From the NCBI GenBank assembly GCA_051881655.1, contig JBJEQH010000162.1, forward strand, positions 1 through 9,833: a stretch of 9,833 nucleotides of DNA, read 5' to 3'. Below the pieces are notes generated by a model. The model was given only the letters and a program-made list of their open reading frames with translations, made no database searches and was not told where the DNA came from. Shown here one piece after another: positions 1 to 5,216 of the stretch; within the stretch, counting starts at the first letter, position 1; every line of letters starts with the position of its first letter. The DNA comes from Heritagella sp051881655. Its GTDB lineage: Bacteria; Bacillota; Clostridia; Oscillospirales; Acutalibacteraceae. The position numbers and the translations under genes are program-made.

Positions 1-15
1 ATTGATTTTCAGCAT
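1..15 (-). CDS. dapL: Start of a gene running off the window, probably LL-diaminopimelate aminotransferase (partial)
   Basis: Only the first five codons are visible, reading Met-Leu-Lys-Ile-Asn from an ATG at 13-15 on the minus strand. A GAGGG ribosome binding site lies 7 nt upstream. The Lys-Ile-Asn start fits the usual N-terminus of clostridial LL-diaminopimelate aminotransferase, which typically continues Glu-Asn-Tyr-Leu-Lys-Leu. dapL often lies next to dapF, which is immediately upstream here. DapL makes LL-diaminopimelate directly from tetrahydrodipicolinate, and DapF then epimerises it, so the two would be consecutive steps of lysine and peptidoglycan-precursor synthesis. The identity is inferred from five residues and context. 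The few bases beyond the window would settle it. Confidence 0.5.
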
Positions 16-68
16 AGCAAGTCCCTCATTTCTGTATCTTTTGCGGCGATTCCCGAAATAAGCACCAT
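9..68 (-). CDS. Possible 19-codon small ORF coupled to the downstream gene
   Basis: An ATG at 66-68 (minus strand) opens a 19-codon frame, MVLISGIAAKDTEMRDLLC, ending in TGA. Its ribosome binding site, AGGAG at 76-80, sits 7 nt upstream, which is ideal. The stop overlaps the start of the next gene in an ATGCTGA arrangement typical of translational coupling. It follows dapF by about 55 nt. I do not recognise the peptide, and such a short frame may be chance. A second ATG at 71-73 lies only 2 nt from the same AGGAG and would give a 15-codon frame, so it is less likely. The ORF might help deliver ribosomes to the presumed dapL, or the AGGAG may be incidental. Confidence 0.25.
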   Translation of the reverse strand: MVLISGIAAKDTEMRDLLC

Positions 69-123
69 CCCATGACTCCTTATTCGCACGCCGTTCTGAT
101 CAAGTTCACAGGAAAATCTCGAT

Positions 124-951
124 TTACAGGGAAATCTCCCCATCAAAAACAAACGCAGCCGGGCCGGTCATCTCCACATGACGGGTGTCCTCATTCCATA
201 AAATGGTCAGATCCCCGCCGCGCAGATGAACGCGGACCTTCCGTCCGGTTTTTCCATTCAAAAAACACGCCACCGCGGTCGCACAGGCGCCGGTTCCGCA
301 GGCCCAGGTTTCCCCGGAGCCTCTCTCCCATACGCGCATCTTCACCTCTTCGGGCGAGATCACCTGCACAAACTCGGTATTGACACGCTGGGGGAACACC
401 GGATGATTTTCCAGTGCCGGGCCGATTTTTTCAAGATCCAGAGAATCCACGTCGTCCACAAAGATCACGCTGTGGGGATTCCCCATGGAAACCGCCGTTA
501 CCGTATACACGGTGCCGTTGGCCTGGATATCCTGCGCCAGAATCTCCGGCAGGGTGGTGGGAATGCGGGCCGGCTCAAAAATGGGCTCGCCCATATCCAC
601 GCGCACTTGGGTGACTTCGTCGTTCTCCACGGTGAGATAAAGGGTTTTGATTCCGCTGAGGGTGTCAATGTTCAGCACATCCTTTTTGCACAGGCCGCGC
701 TCATACACATATTTCCCCACACAGCGAATTCCATTCCCGCACATCATAGCCCGGGATCCATCGGCATTATACAGATCCATAAACGCATCCGCCCGGTCGC
801 TGGGAGTAATCAGGCAGATCCCGTCCCCGCCGATTCCAAAATGGCGGTCGCTCAGCCGGCGGGAAAGCTCCTCCGGGTTTTCAATGGTATTCTCAAAACA
901 GTTAAAATAAATGTAGTCATTCCCGATGCCCTGCATTTTTGTAAACTTCAC
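124..951 (-). CDS. dapF: Diaminopimelate epimerase
   Basis: DapF interconverts LL- and meso-diaminopimelate in the cytoplasm without a cofactor. This is the last step before meso-DAP enters peptidoglycan or lysine. The 275-residue product has the usual family length. Both catalytic cysteines are visible: Cys71 in MCGNGIRC and Cys218 in WACGTGACA. The N-terminal KMQGIGNDY and the central MGNPHSV motifs are also typical. The start is a GTG at 949-951 (a Met five codons later lacks a good site), supported by an AGAGG sequence about 7 nt upstream. It lies 46 nt downstream of the ANTAR regulator with no terminator between, so it probably belongs to the glnA transcript. The presumed dapL follows. 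The sequence shows no lesion. Confidence 0.97.
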   Translation of the reverse strand: MKFTKMQGIGNDYIYFNCFENTIENPEELSRRLSDRHFGIGGDGICLITPSDRADAFMDLYNADGSRAMMCGNGIRCVGKYVYERGLCKKDVLNIDTLSGIKTLYLTVENDEVTQVRVDMGEPIFEPARIPTTLPEILAQDIQANGTVYTVTAVSMGNPHSVIFVDDVDSLDLEKIGPALENHPVFPQRVNTEFVQVISPEEVKMRVWERGSGETWACGTGACATAVACFLNGKTGRKVRVHLRGGDLTILWNEDTRHVEMTGPAAFVFDGEISL

Positions 952-997
952 GGTTTTTCCTCTTTTCTCTTCGATTTTTATTCTCTCCGGTCTCCCC

Positions 998-1537
998 TTA
1001 CATGCGCTGCAGGGTAATCAGAGCCGACTCGATCAATTTATTTCCGGCATCCATGCTCTTTTGCTGCAGAAAGCGATGGGCCTGGGCTTCATTCATCCCG
1101 TTGCGCTGCATCAGAAGCTCCTTGGCGCGGAGAATCACCTTTTTTTCATCCTCAATCCCGCTCTCCAATTTCTTCCGTACCATCAGGCTGGGCCGTTCAT
1201 CCAGACTGAACAGCAGATTCACCGTCGCAATCAGATCCGCCCGCACAATGGGAATCCGGATTCCCAGGGCATTGACATCCTGCAGCAGGGGCCACTCGGT
1301 CGCCTTCAGCGTCAGAACAAAATCGCACCGCTTTCCGGCCAGCTCTGTCATACGCCGCACCGGCATATCCGGCAGAAAGCCGCCGCACACACAGACATCT
1401 CCATGGGAGCGGCAAAAATCCAGCACTTTGGCGCCCGAGACAGCAATCCCCAGAACCGGTAAACCGGCTGAACGAAGGACAGCCGCTATTTTTTTTGCGG
1501 CCGCCGCATTCGCATTGGCCACCAAAATGCCTTTCAT
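998..1537 (-). CDS. ANTAR-domain response-regulator-like antiterminator with a degenerate receiver
   Basis: This 179-residue protein has a receiver-like N-terminal half and a C-terminal ANTAR domain (about residues 121-177). The ANTAR signature is visible as regularly spaced Ala, Leu, Gly-Met and Glu-Ala residues: AKELLMQRNGMNEAQAHRFL, then SM. ANTAR domains bind paired RNA hairpins and prevent transcription termination. The receiver looks inactive. The acidic pair normally ending strand 1 is replaced by ILVANAN (residues 4-10), and the phosphoacceptor position is Gly-Gly in CVCGGFLPDM (49-58). It is therefore probably a pseudo-receiver that senses something other than phosphorylation, perhaps a protein partner. 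The gene lies 49 nt downstream of glnA in the same direction; ANTAR proteins beside GSI genes are known in Clostridia. The start ATG at 1535-1537 has only a weak purine-rich upstream sequence. Its targets, possibly the glnA leader, are inferred. Confidence 0.88.
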   Translation of the reverse strand: MKGILVANANAAAAKKIAAVLRSAGLPVLGIAVSGAKVLDFCRSHGDVCVCGGFLPDMPVRRMTELAGKRCDFVLTLKATEWPLLQDVNALGIRIPIVRADLIATVNLLFSLDERPSLMVRKKLESGIEDEKKVILRAKELLMQRNGMNEAQAHRFLQQKSMDAGNKLIESALITLQRM

Positions 1538-1559
1538 TTTTCTCTCTCATCTCCATCCG

Positions 1560-1571
1560 CCAAACGTTTGG
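1560..1571. repeat. Perfect 12-bp palindrome between glnA and the ANTAR gene, flanked by 8-bp direct repeats
   Basis: CCAAACGTTTGG at 1560-1571 is a perfect palindrome. Copies of TCCATCCG lie on each side, at 1552-1559 and 1579-1586. The AAACGTTT core with a central CpG resembles operators of LacI-family repressors. It could be a binding site allowing separate control of the ANTAR-dapF part of the transcript, or a processing site. As RNA it could form only a very short hairpin, so it is not a convincing terminator. No function is proven. Confidence 0.5.
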
Positions 1572-1586
1572 ATAAGGATCCATCCG

Positions 1587-2918
1587 TCAGAACTTGCTGA
1601 GATACTCGCGGATCTCCCACTGGGTCACTTCCTCGGCAAAACGCCTCCATTCCTGCTCCTTGGCCTCAACATATTTGTCGATAATATGGTCCCCCAGCAC
1701 TTCGCGCAGGAATCCATCCTTTTTCAGCTCGCACAGCGCTTCGTGCAGATCGGTAGGCAGATCCTCGATCCCCCGGGCCGCGCGCTCTTCCTGCGGCATA
1801 TCAAAAATGTTCTGCGTAATGGCCTCCGGCGCGGGAAGACGGGTACGAATTCCCTCCAAGCCAGCCGCCAGCAGCGCGGCAAAAACCAGATACGGATTAC
1901 AGGCCGGATCGGGGCTGCGCAGCTCCACGCGGGTCCCGTTGCCGCGGGCAGCCGGTACGCGGATCAGCGAACTGCGGTTCGAGACGGTCCAGGCGATGTT
2001 GCAGGGCGCCTCGTATCCGGGAACAAGGCGCTTGTACGAATTGACCAGCGGATTGCACAGCGCCGTAATTCCCTTGATGTGCTTCATAATGCCCGCAATA
2101 AAGTGGAGTGCCACATTCGAAAGGCCGTTTTCTTTTGACGGGTCATAAAAACTGTTCTTCCCGTCGCGGAACAGGGACATATTCACATGCAGGCCGGATC
2201 CCGCCTGCCCGTAAATGGGCTTGGGCATAAAGGTGGCCCACAGGCCATGCTGTGAGGCGATGGATTTCACCACCATTTTAAAGGTGACGATATTGTCCGC
2301 CGAAGTCAACGCTTCTGCATACCGAAAATCAATCTCGTGCTGGGCCATGGCGCACTCATGATGGGAGGTCTCAATCTCAAAGCCCATCTCCTCCAGATTC
2401 ATGCAGATCTCGCGCCGGGCCTGCTCCCCCACATCCCCGGGGCCCAGATCGAAATAGCCGGCCCGATCAAAGGTTGTGGTGGTCGGATAACCGTTATCAT
2501 CCATGTTAAAGAGGAAAAACTCACATTCCGGACCCACATTGAAGGTGTACCCCATATCCGCCGCTTCGCGCAGCGTTTTGCGCAGAATGTAGCGGGGATC
2601 TCCGGGGAATTCCACCCCGCCGGGCAGGCACACATTGCAGATCAGGCGGGCGATATGGCCATGCTCGGTATGCCAGGGATACAGCATAAAGGTATCCAGA
2701 TCGGGATGCAGATACATATCGCTTTCTTCAATGCGCACAAATCCCTCAATGGACGACCCGTCAAACATGCATTCGTTCTCCAGCGCACGCCGGATCTGCC
2801 TGTCCGTAATGGCCACGTTCTTGGGGGTACCAAAAATATCGGTAAACTGCAGCCGGATGAATTTCACATCATTTTCGTCCAGCATACGGATGATATCCTC
2901 TTTCGTATACTTACTCAT
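1587..2918 (-). CDS. glnA: Glutamine synthetase type I, GSI-alpha class
   Basis: GlnA makes glutamine from glutamate, ammonia and ATP, as a cytoplasmic dodecamer. The 443-residue length and motifs match the Bacillus subtilis-type GSI-alpha enzyme. Visible elements are DGSSIEGF (53-60), the metal-binding GPECEFFLF (129-137), HHECAMAQHEIDF (186-198), SGLHVN with His244, the flap glutamate in PGYEAP (Glu303), and the substrate-binding arginines 297, 330 and 334. Arg62, needed for glutamine feedback inhibition in B. subtilis, is conserved. No GSI-beta adenylylation insert is apparent. The start is the ATG at 2916-2918, preceded at 6 nt by a GGGGGG ribosome binding site. The frame stays open to 3065, but that upstream part is the untranslated leader. 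glnA probably leads an operon with the ANTAR regulator and dapF, and is divergent from gdhA. Confidence 0.97.
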   Translation of the reverse strand: MSKYTKEDIIRMLDENDVKFIRLQFTDIFGTPKNVAITDRQIRRALENECMFDGSSIEGFVRIEESDMYLHPDLDTFMLYPWHTEHGHIARLICNVCLPGGVEFPGDPRYILRKTLREAADMGYTFNVGPECEFFLFNMDDNGYPTTTTFDRAGYFDLGPGDVGEQARREICMNLEEMGFEIETSHHECAMAQHEIDFRYAEALTSADNIVTFKMVVKSIASQHGLWATFMPKPIYGQAGSGLHVNMSLFRDGKNSFYDPSKENGLSNVALHFIAGIMKHIKGITALCNPLVNSYKRLVPGYEAPCNIAWTVSNRSSLIRVPAARGNGTRVELRSPDPACNPYLVFAALLAAGLEGIRTRLPAPEAITQNIFDMPQEERAARGIEDLPTDLHEALCELKKDGFLREVLGDHIIDKYVEAKEQEWRRFAEEVTQWEIREYLSKF

Positions 2919-2942
2919 AACAATCCCCCCACATGATCCCCT

Positions 2943-2997
2943 AACAAAAGGGGAGGGCACTTCCTTCACTTTCTTTTCCGTGAATTCAGCACCCTCC
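2943..2997 (-). promoter_or_regulatory. Attenuator-like hairpin in the glnA leader
   Basis: In the glnA RNA sense, GGAGGGTGC (2997-2989) pairs with GTGCCCTCC (2960-2952) over nine positions including two G-U wobbles. A 4x4 internal loop follows, then TTCAC (2984-2980) pairs with GTGAA (2969-2965) around a 10-nt A-rich loop. The stem is followed by CCTTTTGTT, so it resembles a weak intrinsic terminator ending about 25 nt before the glnA start codon. An alternative hairpin, CCCCT (2953-2949) with AGGGG (2942-2938), has a six-base loop UUUGUU and uses part of the same arm, so the two compete. The pyrimidine-rich arm could also mask the GGGGGG ribosome binding site at 2925-2930. This suggests attenuation or antitermination, but it is a hand-drawn fold. 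Confidence 0.45.
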
Positions 2998-3051
2998 TGT
3001 CTAAAAAGTCTCGTTATACACCGCGGCAAAACAGCGCCCAGAACCGCAGAA

Positions 3052-3071
3052 AACCGCAGTCCCATGCGACT
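3052..3071 (-). promoter_or_regulatory. Upstream hairpin in the glnA leader with a six-base loop
   Basis: In the RNA sense, AGTCGCA (3071-3065) pairs with TGCGGTT (3058-3052): seven pairs including two wobbles, closing the hexaloop UGGGAC. ANTAR targets are paired hairpins with hexaloops carrying A at position 1 and G at position 4. Here only G4 fits. CTGCGGTT is repeated just downstream (3049-3042), and either copy of its CTGCGG core could pair with CCGCGG at 3026-3021, giving a competing fold. It lies about 25 nt after the predicted transcription start. A role as a recognition element is speculative. Confidence 0.3.
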
Positions 3072-3100
3072 ATCTCTCCGCCGCGTTTTTGTTCATCCCT

Positions 3101-3129
3101 ATTTTATTCAAAAAGGGGTACACTGTCAA
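3101..3129 (-). promoter_or_regulatory. Sigma-70-type promoter of glnA
   Basis: On the minus strand, a perfect TTGACA (-35, at 3129-3124) and TAAAAT (-10, at 3106-3101) are separated by exactly 17 nt. Transcription should start near 3094, giving a leader of about 175 nt before the glnA ATG. The strength of the promoter and the length of the leader suggest that control is exerted mainly after initiation or by a repressor. The downstream ANTAR gene and dapF probably share it. Confidence 0.75.
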
Positions 3130-3347
3130 CATAAGGAGACCCGATCCGCTATTTTTCATGCGCTTGCACAATAATTCTCTTCTATTCTGCCAAAAGCTTG
3201 TTATTTTCTTCTCGTGAATGCGGTTATTTATTCTCTTTTTTGGCAATTCATGAATATTTATTCAGTTTTCTGTTTTTGCAACTTGCAACTAAAAACTTGC
3301 ATCCCTTCAAAAAAAGAAAATTTTTCACTTTTTTCTCCAATTTTTTC
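3130..3347. other. AT-rich divergent intergenic core between the glnA and gdhA promoters
   Basis: No gene is credible here: the open frames are low-complexity Phe/Ser/Leu-rich shadows of T tracts. Visible structure includes a 14-bp perfect inverted repeat at 3251-3264 (TGAATA-TT-TATTCA), a related TTATTTATTC at 3226-3235, and repeated TTGCA words ending at the gdhA -35 element. Long A and T tracts around 3309-3347 may bend the DNA. I found no convincing TnrA/GlnR-type box. The region probably carries regulator-binding sites for one or both divergent promoters. Confidence 0.5.
3251..3264. repeat. Perfect inverted repeat upstream of gdhA
   Basis: TGAATA and TATTCA (6 bp each) are perfect inverted copies separated by TT. 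The site lies about 85 bp upstream of the gdhA -35 element and about 120 bp upstream of the glnA -35 element, a plausible position for an activator or repressor dimer. In such AT-rich DNA a chance occurrence is possible. Confidence 0.35.
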
Positions 3348-3352
3348 TTGCA
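3276..3352 (+). repeat. Repeated TTGCA words upstream of and within the gdhA promoter
   Basis: TTGCA occurs at 3276-3280, 3283-3287, 3297-3301 and 3348-3352. The first two form a tandem TTGCAAC with 7-bp period, the second and third lie 14 bp apart, and the last overlaps the gdhA -35 element. The phased spacing suggests binding by a regulator, but the words are short. Confidence 0.3.
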
Positions 3353-3376
3353 TTTCGCAGGACAGTGTGATAGAGT
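3348..3376 (+). promoter_or_regulatory. Likely promoter of gdhA
   Basis: TTGCAT at 3348-3353 and TAGAGT at 3371-3376 are separated by 17 nt. Each hexamer is only a partial match to the sigma-70 consensus, so the promoter may need an activator or be moderate. The start would fall near 3383, leaving a leader of about 90 nt with two hairpins before gdhA. No better pair was seen closer to the gene. Confidence 0.5.
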
Positions 3377-3392
3377 ATTCAATGTTCCTGTT

Positions 3393-3433
3393 CCGTAGGA
3401 ATACGGCGAACGGCCGCGGACATACGGTCCGCG
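3393..3433 (+). promoter_or_regulatory. Two tandem hairpins in the gdhA leader
   Basis: The first hairpin is CCGTA (3393-3397), GGAA loop, TACGG (3402-3406). The second is CGCGGAC (3415-3421), ATACG loop, GTCCGCG (3427-3433), a perfect seven-pair stem. ATACGG occurs twice (3401-3406 and 3422-3427), so CCGTA could instead pair with the second copy, which would break the second hairpin. Neither is followed by a real T tract, so they are not terminators by themselves. They may protect the transcript, bind a protein, or switch structure. With its terminal A-T pair open, the first hairpin has hexaloop AGGAAU, matching only half of the ANTAR loop rule. Confidence 0.4.
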
Positions 3434-3473
3434 TTTATAGGGAAACTAAACTAATATTTGGAGGATATGTGAA

Positions 3474-4805
3474 ATGTCTTACGTCAGTGAAATCCTGGAA
3501 AATGTCAAAGCCAAAAATCCGAACGAGCCCGAGTTCCTGCAGGCTGTAACGGAGGTTCTCACTACGCTCGAGCCCTGCATCGAGGCAAATCCGCAGTACC
3601 AGAAAGCGGCCCTGCTGGAGCGCTTTGTTGAGCCGGAACGCATTGTGATGTTCCGCGTGCCGTGGGTGGATGACAATGGAAAGATCCAGATTAACCGCGG
3701 TTTCCGTGTGCAGTTCAACTCCGCCATCGGCCCGTATAAGGGCGGCCTGCGTTTCCATCCCTCTGTCAACCTGTCCATCCTGAAGTTCCTCGGTTTCGAG
3801 CAGATTTTGAAGAACAGCCTGACGGGTCTTCCCATCGGCGGCGGCAAGGGCGGCAGCGATTTTGATCCCAAGGGCAAATCGGACCGCGAAGTAATGGCTT
3901 TCTGCCAGAGCTTTATGACGGAGCTGTACCGCCATATCGGTGCTGACACTGACGTTCCCGCCGGCGATATCGGCGTGGGCGGCCGCGAGATCGGCTTCCT
4001 GTTTGGACAGTATAAGCGCATCCGCGATTGCTATGAGGGAGTTCTGACCGGCAAGGGCCTGACCTGGGGCGGCTCTCTGGTCCGCACCGAGGCCACCGGC
4101 TATGGCCTGCTGTATTTCTGCAACGCGATGATGAAGAAGAACGGCTATTCCCTGGAGGGCAAAACGGCTGCTATTTCCGGTTCCGGCAACGTAGCTATTT
4201 ACGCCTGCCAGAAAGCCAACCAGTTGGGCATGAAGGTTGTTACCATGTCCGATTCCAACGGATGGATTTACGATCCGGAGGGAATTGACCTGGCTGCCAT
4301 TAAGGAGATTAAGGAAGTAAACCGCCAGCGCCTGACCGAATACAAGAAGTATCGTCCCAATGCCGAGTACCACGAGGGCCGCGGTGTGTGGTCTGTCAAG
4401 TGCGATGTGGCTCTCCCCTGCGCTACGCAGAACGAGCTGCACCTGGAAGACGCTAAGCAGCTGGTGGCCAATGGCTGCATCGCCGTATGCGAGGGCGCCA
4501 ACATGCCCACCACCCTGGAGGCGACCGAATACCTGCAGAAGAACGGCGTGCTGTTTGCACCGGGTAAGGCGAGCAACGCCGGCGGCGTTGCCACCTCCGC
4601 TCTGGAAATGAGCCAGAATAGCATGCACATGAGCTGGACCTTTGAAGAAGTGGACCAGAAGCTGCAGGGCATCATGGAGAGCATCTTCCACAAGTGCGAT
4701 GAAGCCGCTGAGAAGTATGGCTACGCGAAGAACTATGTGATGGGCGCCAACATTGCCGGCTTTATCAAAGTGGCCGACGCCATGCTGGCACAGGGCGTGT
4801 GCTGA
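3474..4805 (+). CDS. gdhA: Glutamate dehydrogenase, hexameric 50-kDa class, probably NADP-dependent
   Basis: This enzyme aminates 2-oxoglutarate to glutamate, or runs in reverse, in the cytoplasm. The 443-residue protein matches the hexameric family exactly at key sites in Clostridium symbiosum numbering: Lys89 (PYKGGLRF), Lys113, catalytic Lys125 (GGGKGGSDFDPKGKSD), Asp165 (VPAGDIGVG) and Ser380. The nucleotide-binding glycine motif is ISGSGNVA (234-241), and SDSNG near 259-263 resembles the NADP-specific enterobacterial type, so NADPH use is inferred. The start ATG at 3474 follows GGAGG with a 9-nt gap. Codon choice is strongly biased (AAG, CTG, CGC, GGC), suggesting high expression. The gene is monocistronic: divergent from glnA and closed by strong terminators. 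It complements the GlnA route when ammonium is plentiful. Confidence 0.97.
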   Translation: MSYVSEILENVKAKNPNEPEFLQAVTEVLTTLEPCIEANPQYQKAALLERFVEPERIVMFRVPWVDDNGKIQINRGFRVQFNSAIGPYKGGLRFHPSVNLSILKFLGFEQILKNSLTGLPIGGGKGGSDFDPKGKSDREVMAFCQSFMTELYRHIGADTDVPAGDIGVGGREIGFLFGQYKRIRDCYEGVLTGKGLTWGGSLVRTEATGYGLLYFCNAMMKKNGYSLEGKTAAISGSGNVAIYACQKANQLGMKVVTMSDSNGWIYDPEGIDLAAIKEIKEVNRQRLTEYKKYRPNAEYHEGRGVWSVKCDVALPCATQNELHLEDAKQLVANGCIAVCEGANMPTTLEATEYLQKNGVLFAPGKASNAGGVATSALEMSQNSMHMSWTFEEVDQKLQGIMESIFHKCDEAAEKYGYAKNYVMGANIAGFIKVADAMLAQGVC

Positions 4806-4830
4806 TTCCCTCCCCTACCATTTCCCAAAG

Positions 4831-4893
4831 AAACGGCAAGGCATTCTCTGCTATGCAGAGGATGCCTTTTTTCATGCCCGTGTGCCGTTTTTT
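4831..4893 (+). terminator. Nested double terminator of gdhA
   Basis: The inner hairpin pairs GGCATTCTCTGC (4840-4851) with GCAGAGGATGCC (4855-4866): 12 pairs, one wobble, a TAT loop, then six T residues (4867-4872). An outer stem, AAACGGCA (4831-4838) with TGCCGTTT (4883-4890), encloses it and ends in its own T run (4888-4893). RNA polymerase would meet two release points one after the other. Confidence 0.9.
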
Positions 4894-4910
4894 ACAAAAT
4901 TCTGGCGAAG

Positions 4911-4949
4911 AGGCCCGCCCCGCATTTTCATACGCCGGGGCGGGCTTTC
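4911..4949 (+). terminator. Second GC-rich terminator-like hairpin downstream of gdhA
   Basis: GCCCGCCCCG (4913-4922) pairs perfectly with CGGGGCGGGC (4936-4945) around a 13-nt loop, with weak extension by A-T and G-T pairs. It is followed by CTTTCG and, a little later, a five-T run (4955-4959). It probably acts as a backup for gdhA. The opposite strand lacks a good T tract. Confidence 0.65.
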
Positions 4950-4968
4950 GTCCGTTTTTCAAATTCCG

Positions 4969-5094
4969 TTATTCATCCCCAAGGTAATAGCGCGGTTTTC
5001 CTTGGGTCTTATTGCCGTACTCAATCGCCTTGGTCTCACACCCGACATCTTTTTCGACCTTGCGGCTGCGGCCGCAGATCCTCCGATGACCTGT
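4969..5094 (-). pseudogene. Protein-like open frame of 41 codons with no start codon, possible remnant
   Basis: Between the gdhA terminators and the glycosyltransferase terminator, the minus strand has an open frame from after a TAA (5095-5097) to a TAA (4969-4971). Its end reads KAIEYGNKTQGKPRYYLGDE, which looks like a natural protein tail: balanced Lys, Glu, Gly and Tyr, unlike the Arg-rich shadow frames around it. It has no ATG, GTG or TTG. GGAGG at 5079-5083 lies inside the frame with no start behind it; the only nearby ATG (5047-5049) opens a different, Arg-rich 29-codon frame. It may be a decayed gene end, a small gene with an unusual start, or chance. An inverted repeat, CCCAAGG (4978-4984) with CCTTGGG (5000-5006), overlaps it. 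I do not recognise the family. Confidence 0.25.
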
Positions 5095-5114
5095 TTATTT
5101 CCCGCCCAAAGCGC

Positions 5115-5165
5115 AAAAAAGGGCCGGATAAGTCAGGTGTTTCAACCTGTTGCCTTATCCAGCCC
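5115..5165 (-). terminator. Terminator of the membrane glycosyltransferase gene
   Basis: In the minus-strand sense, GGGCTGGATAAG (5165-5154) pairs with CTTATCCGGCCC (5132-5121): 12 pairs with one wobble. Inside it a second small hairpin pairs CAGGT with ACCTG. The stem is followed directly by six T residues (5120-5115). It lies about 50 nt after the gene's stop codon and stops transcription heading toward gdhA. Confidence 0.88.
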
Positions 5166-5216
5166 ATCATTTCCAAGCGAATGATTTGCCCTCCGAGCAA
5201 GCACAATTTATTATAT

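Noticed and set aside
226..2138. Long plus-strand frames opposite dapF, the ANTAR gene and glnA
   Set aside because: They are shadows of confident genes, with Arg/Ser/Pro-rich low-quality translations and no sensible start sites.
2919..3065. A longer glnA starting at the ATG at 3065 (49 extra residues)
   Set aside because: The ATG at 2918 has an excellent ribosome binding site and gives the standard GSI-alpha length with B. subtilis-like residue numbering. The extra stretch coincides with the leader hairpins.
2938..3094. T-box riboswitch in the glnA leader
   Set aside because: The CCGCGGTG string hints at it, but the conserved T-box sequence and a specifier loop are not present in the required arrangement.
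3052..3433. A canonical ANTAR two-hairpin site in the glnA or gdhA leader
   Set aside because: No hexaloop with both A at position 1 and G at position 4 was found. Only half-matches occur, so the call is kept as a hypothesis and not a feature.
3435..4691. A 418-codon minus-strand open frame opposite gdhA
   Set aside because: It is the antisense shadow of a strongly biased, unmistakable gdhA. Its translation is repetitive His/Gln/Leu/Ala-rich with no family motif.
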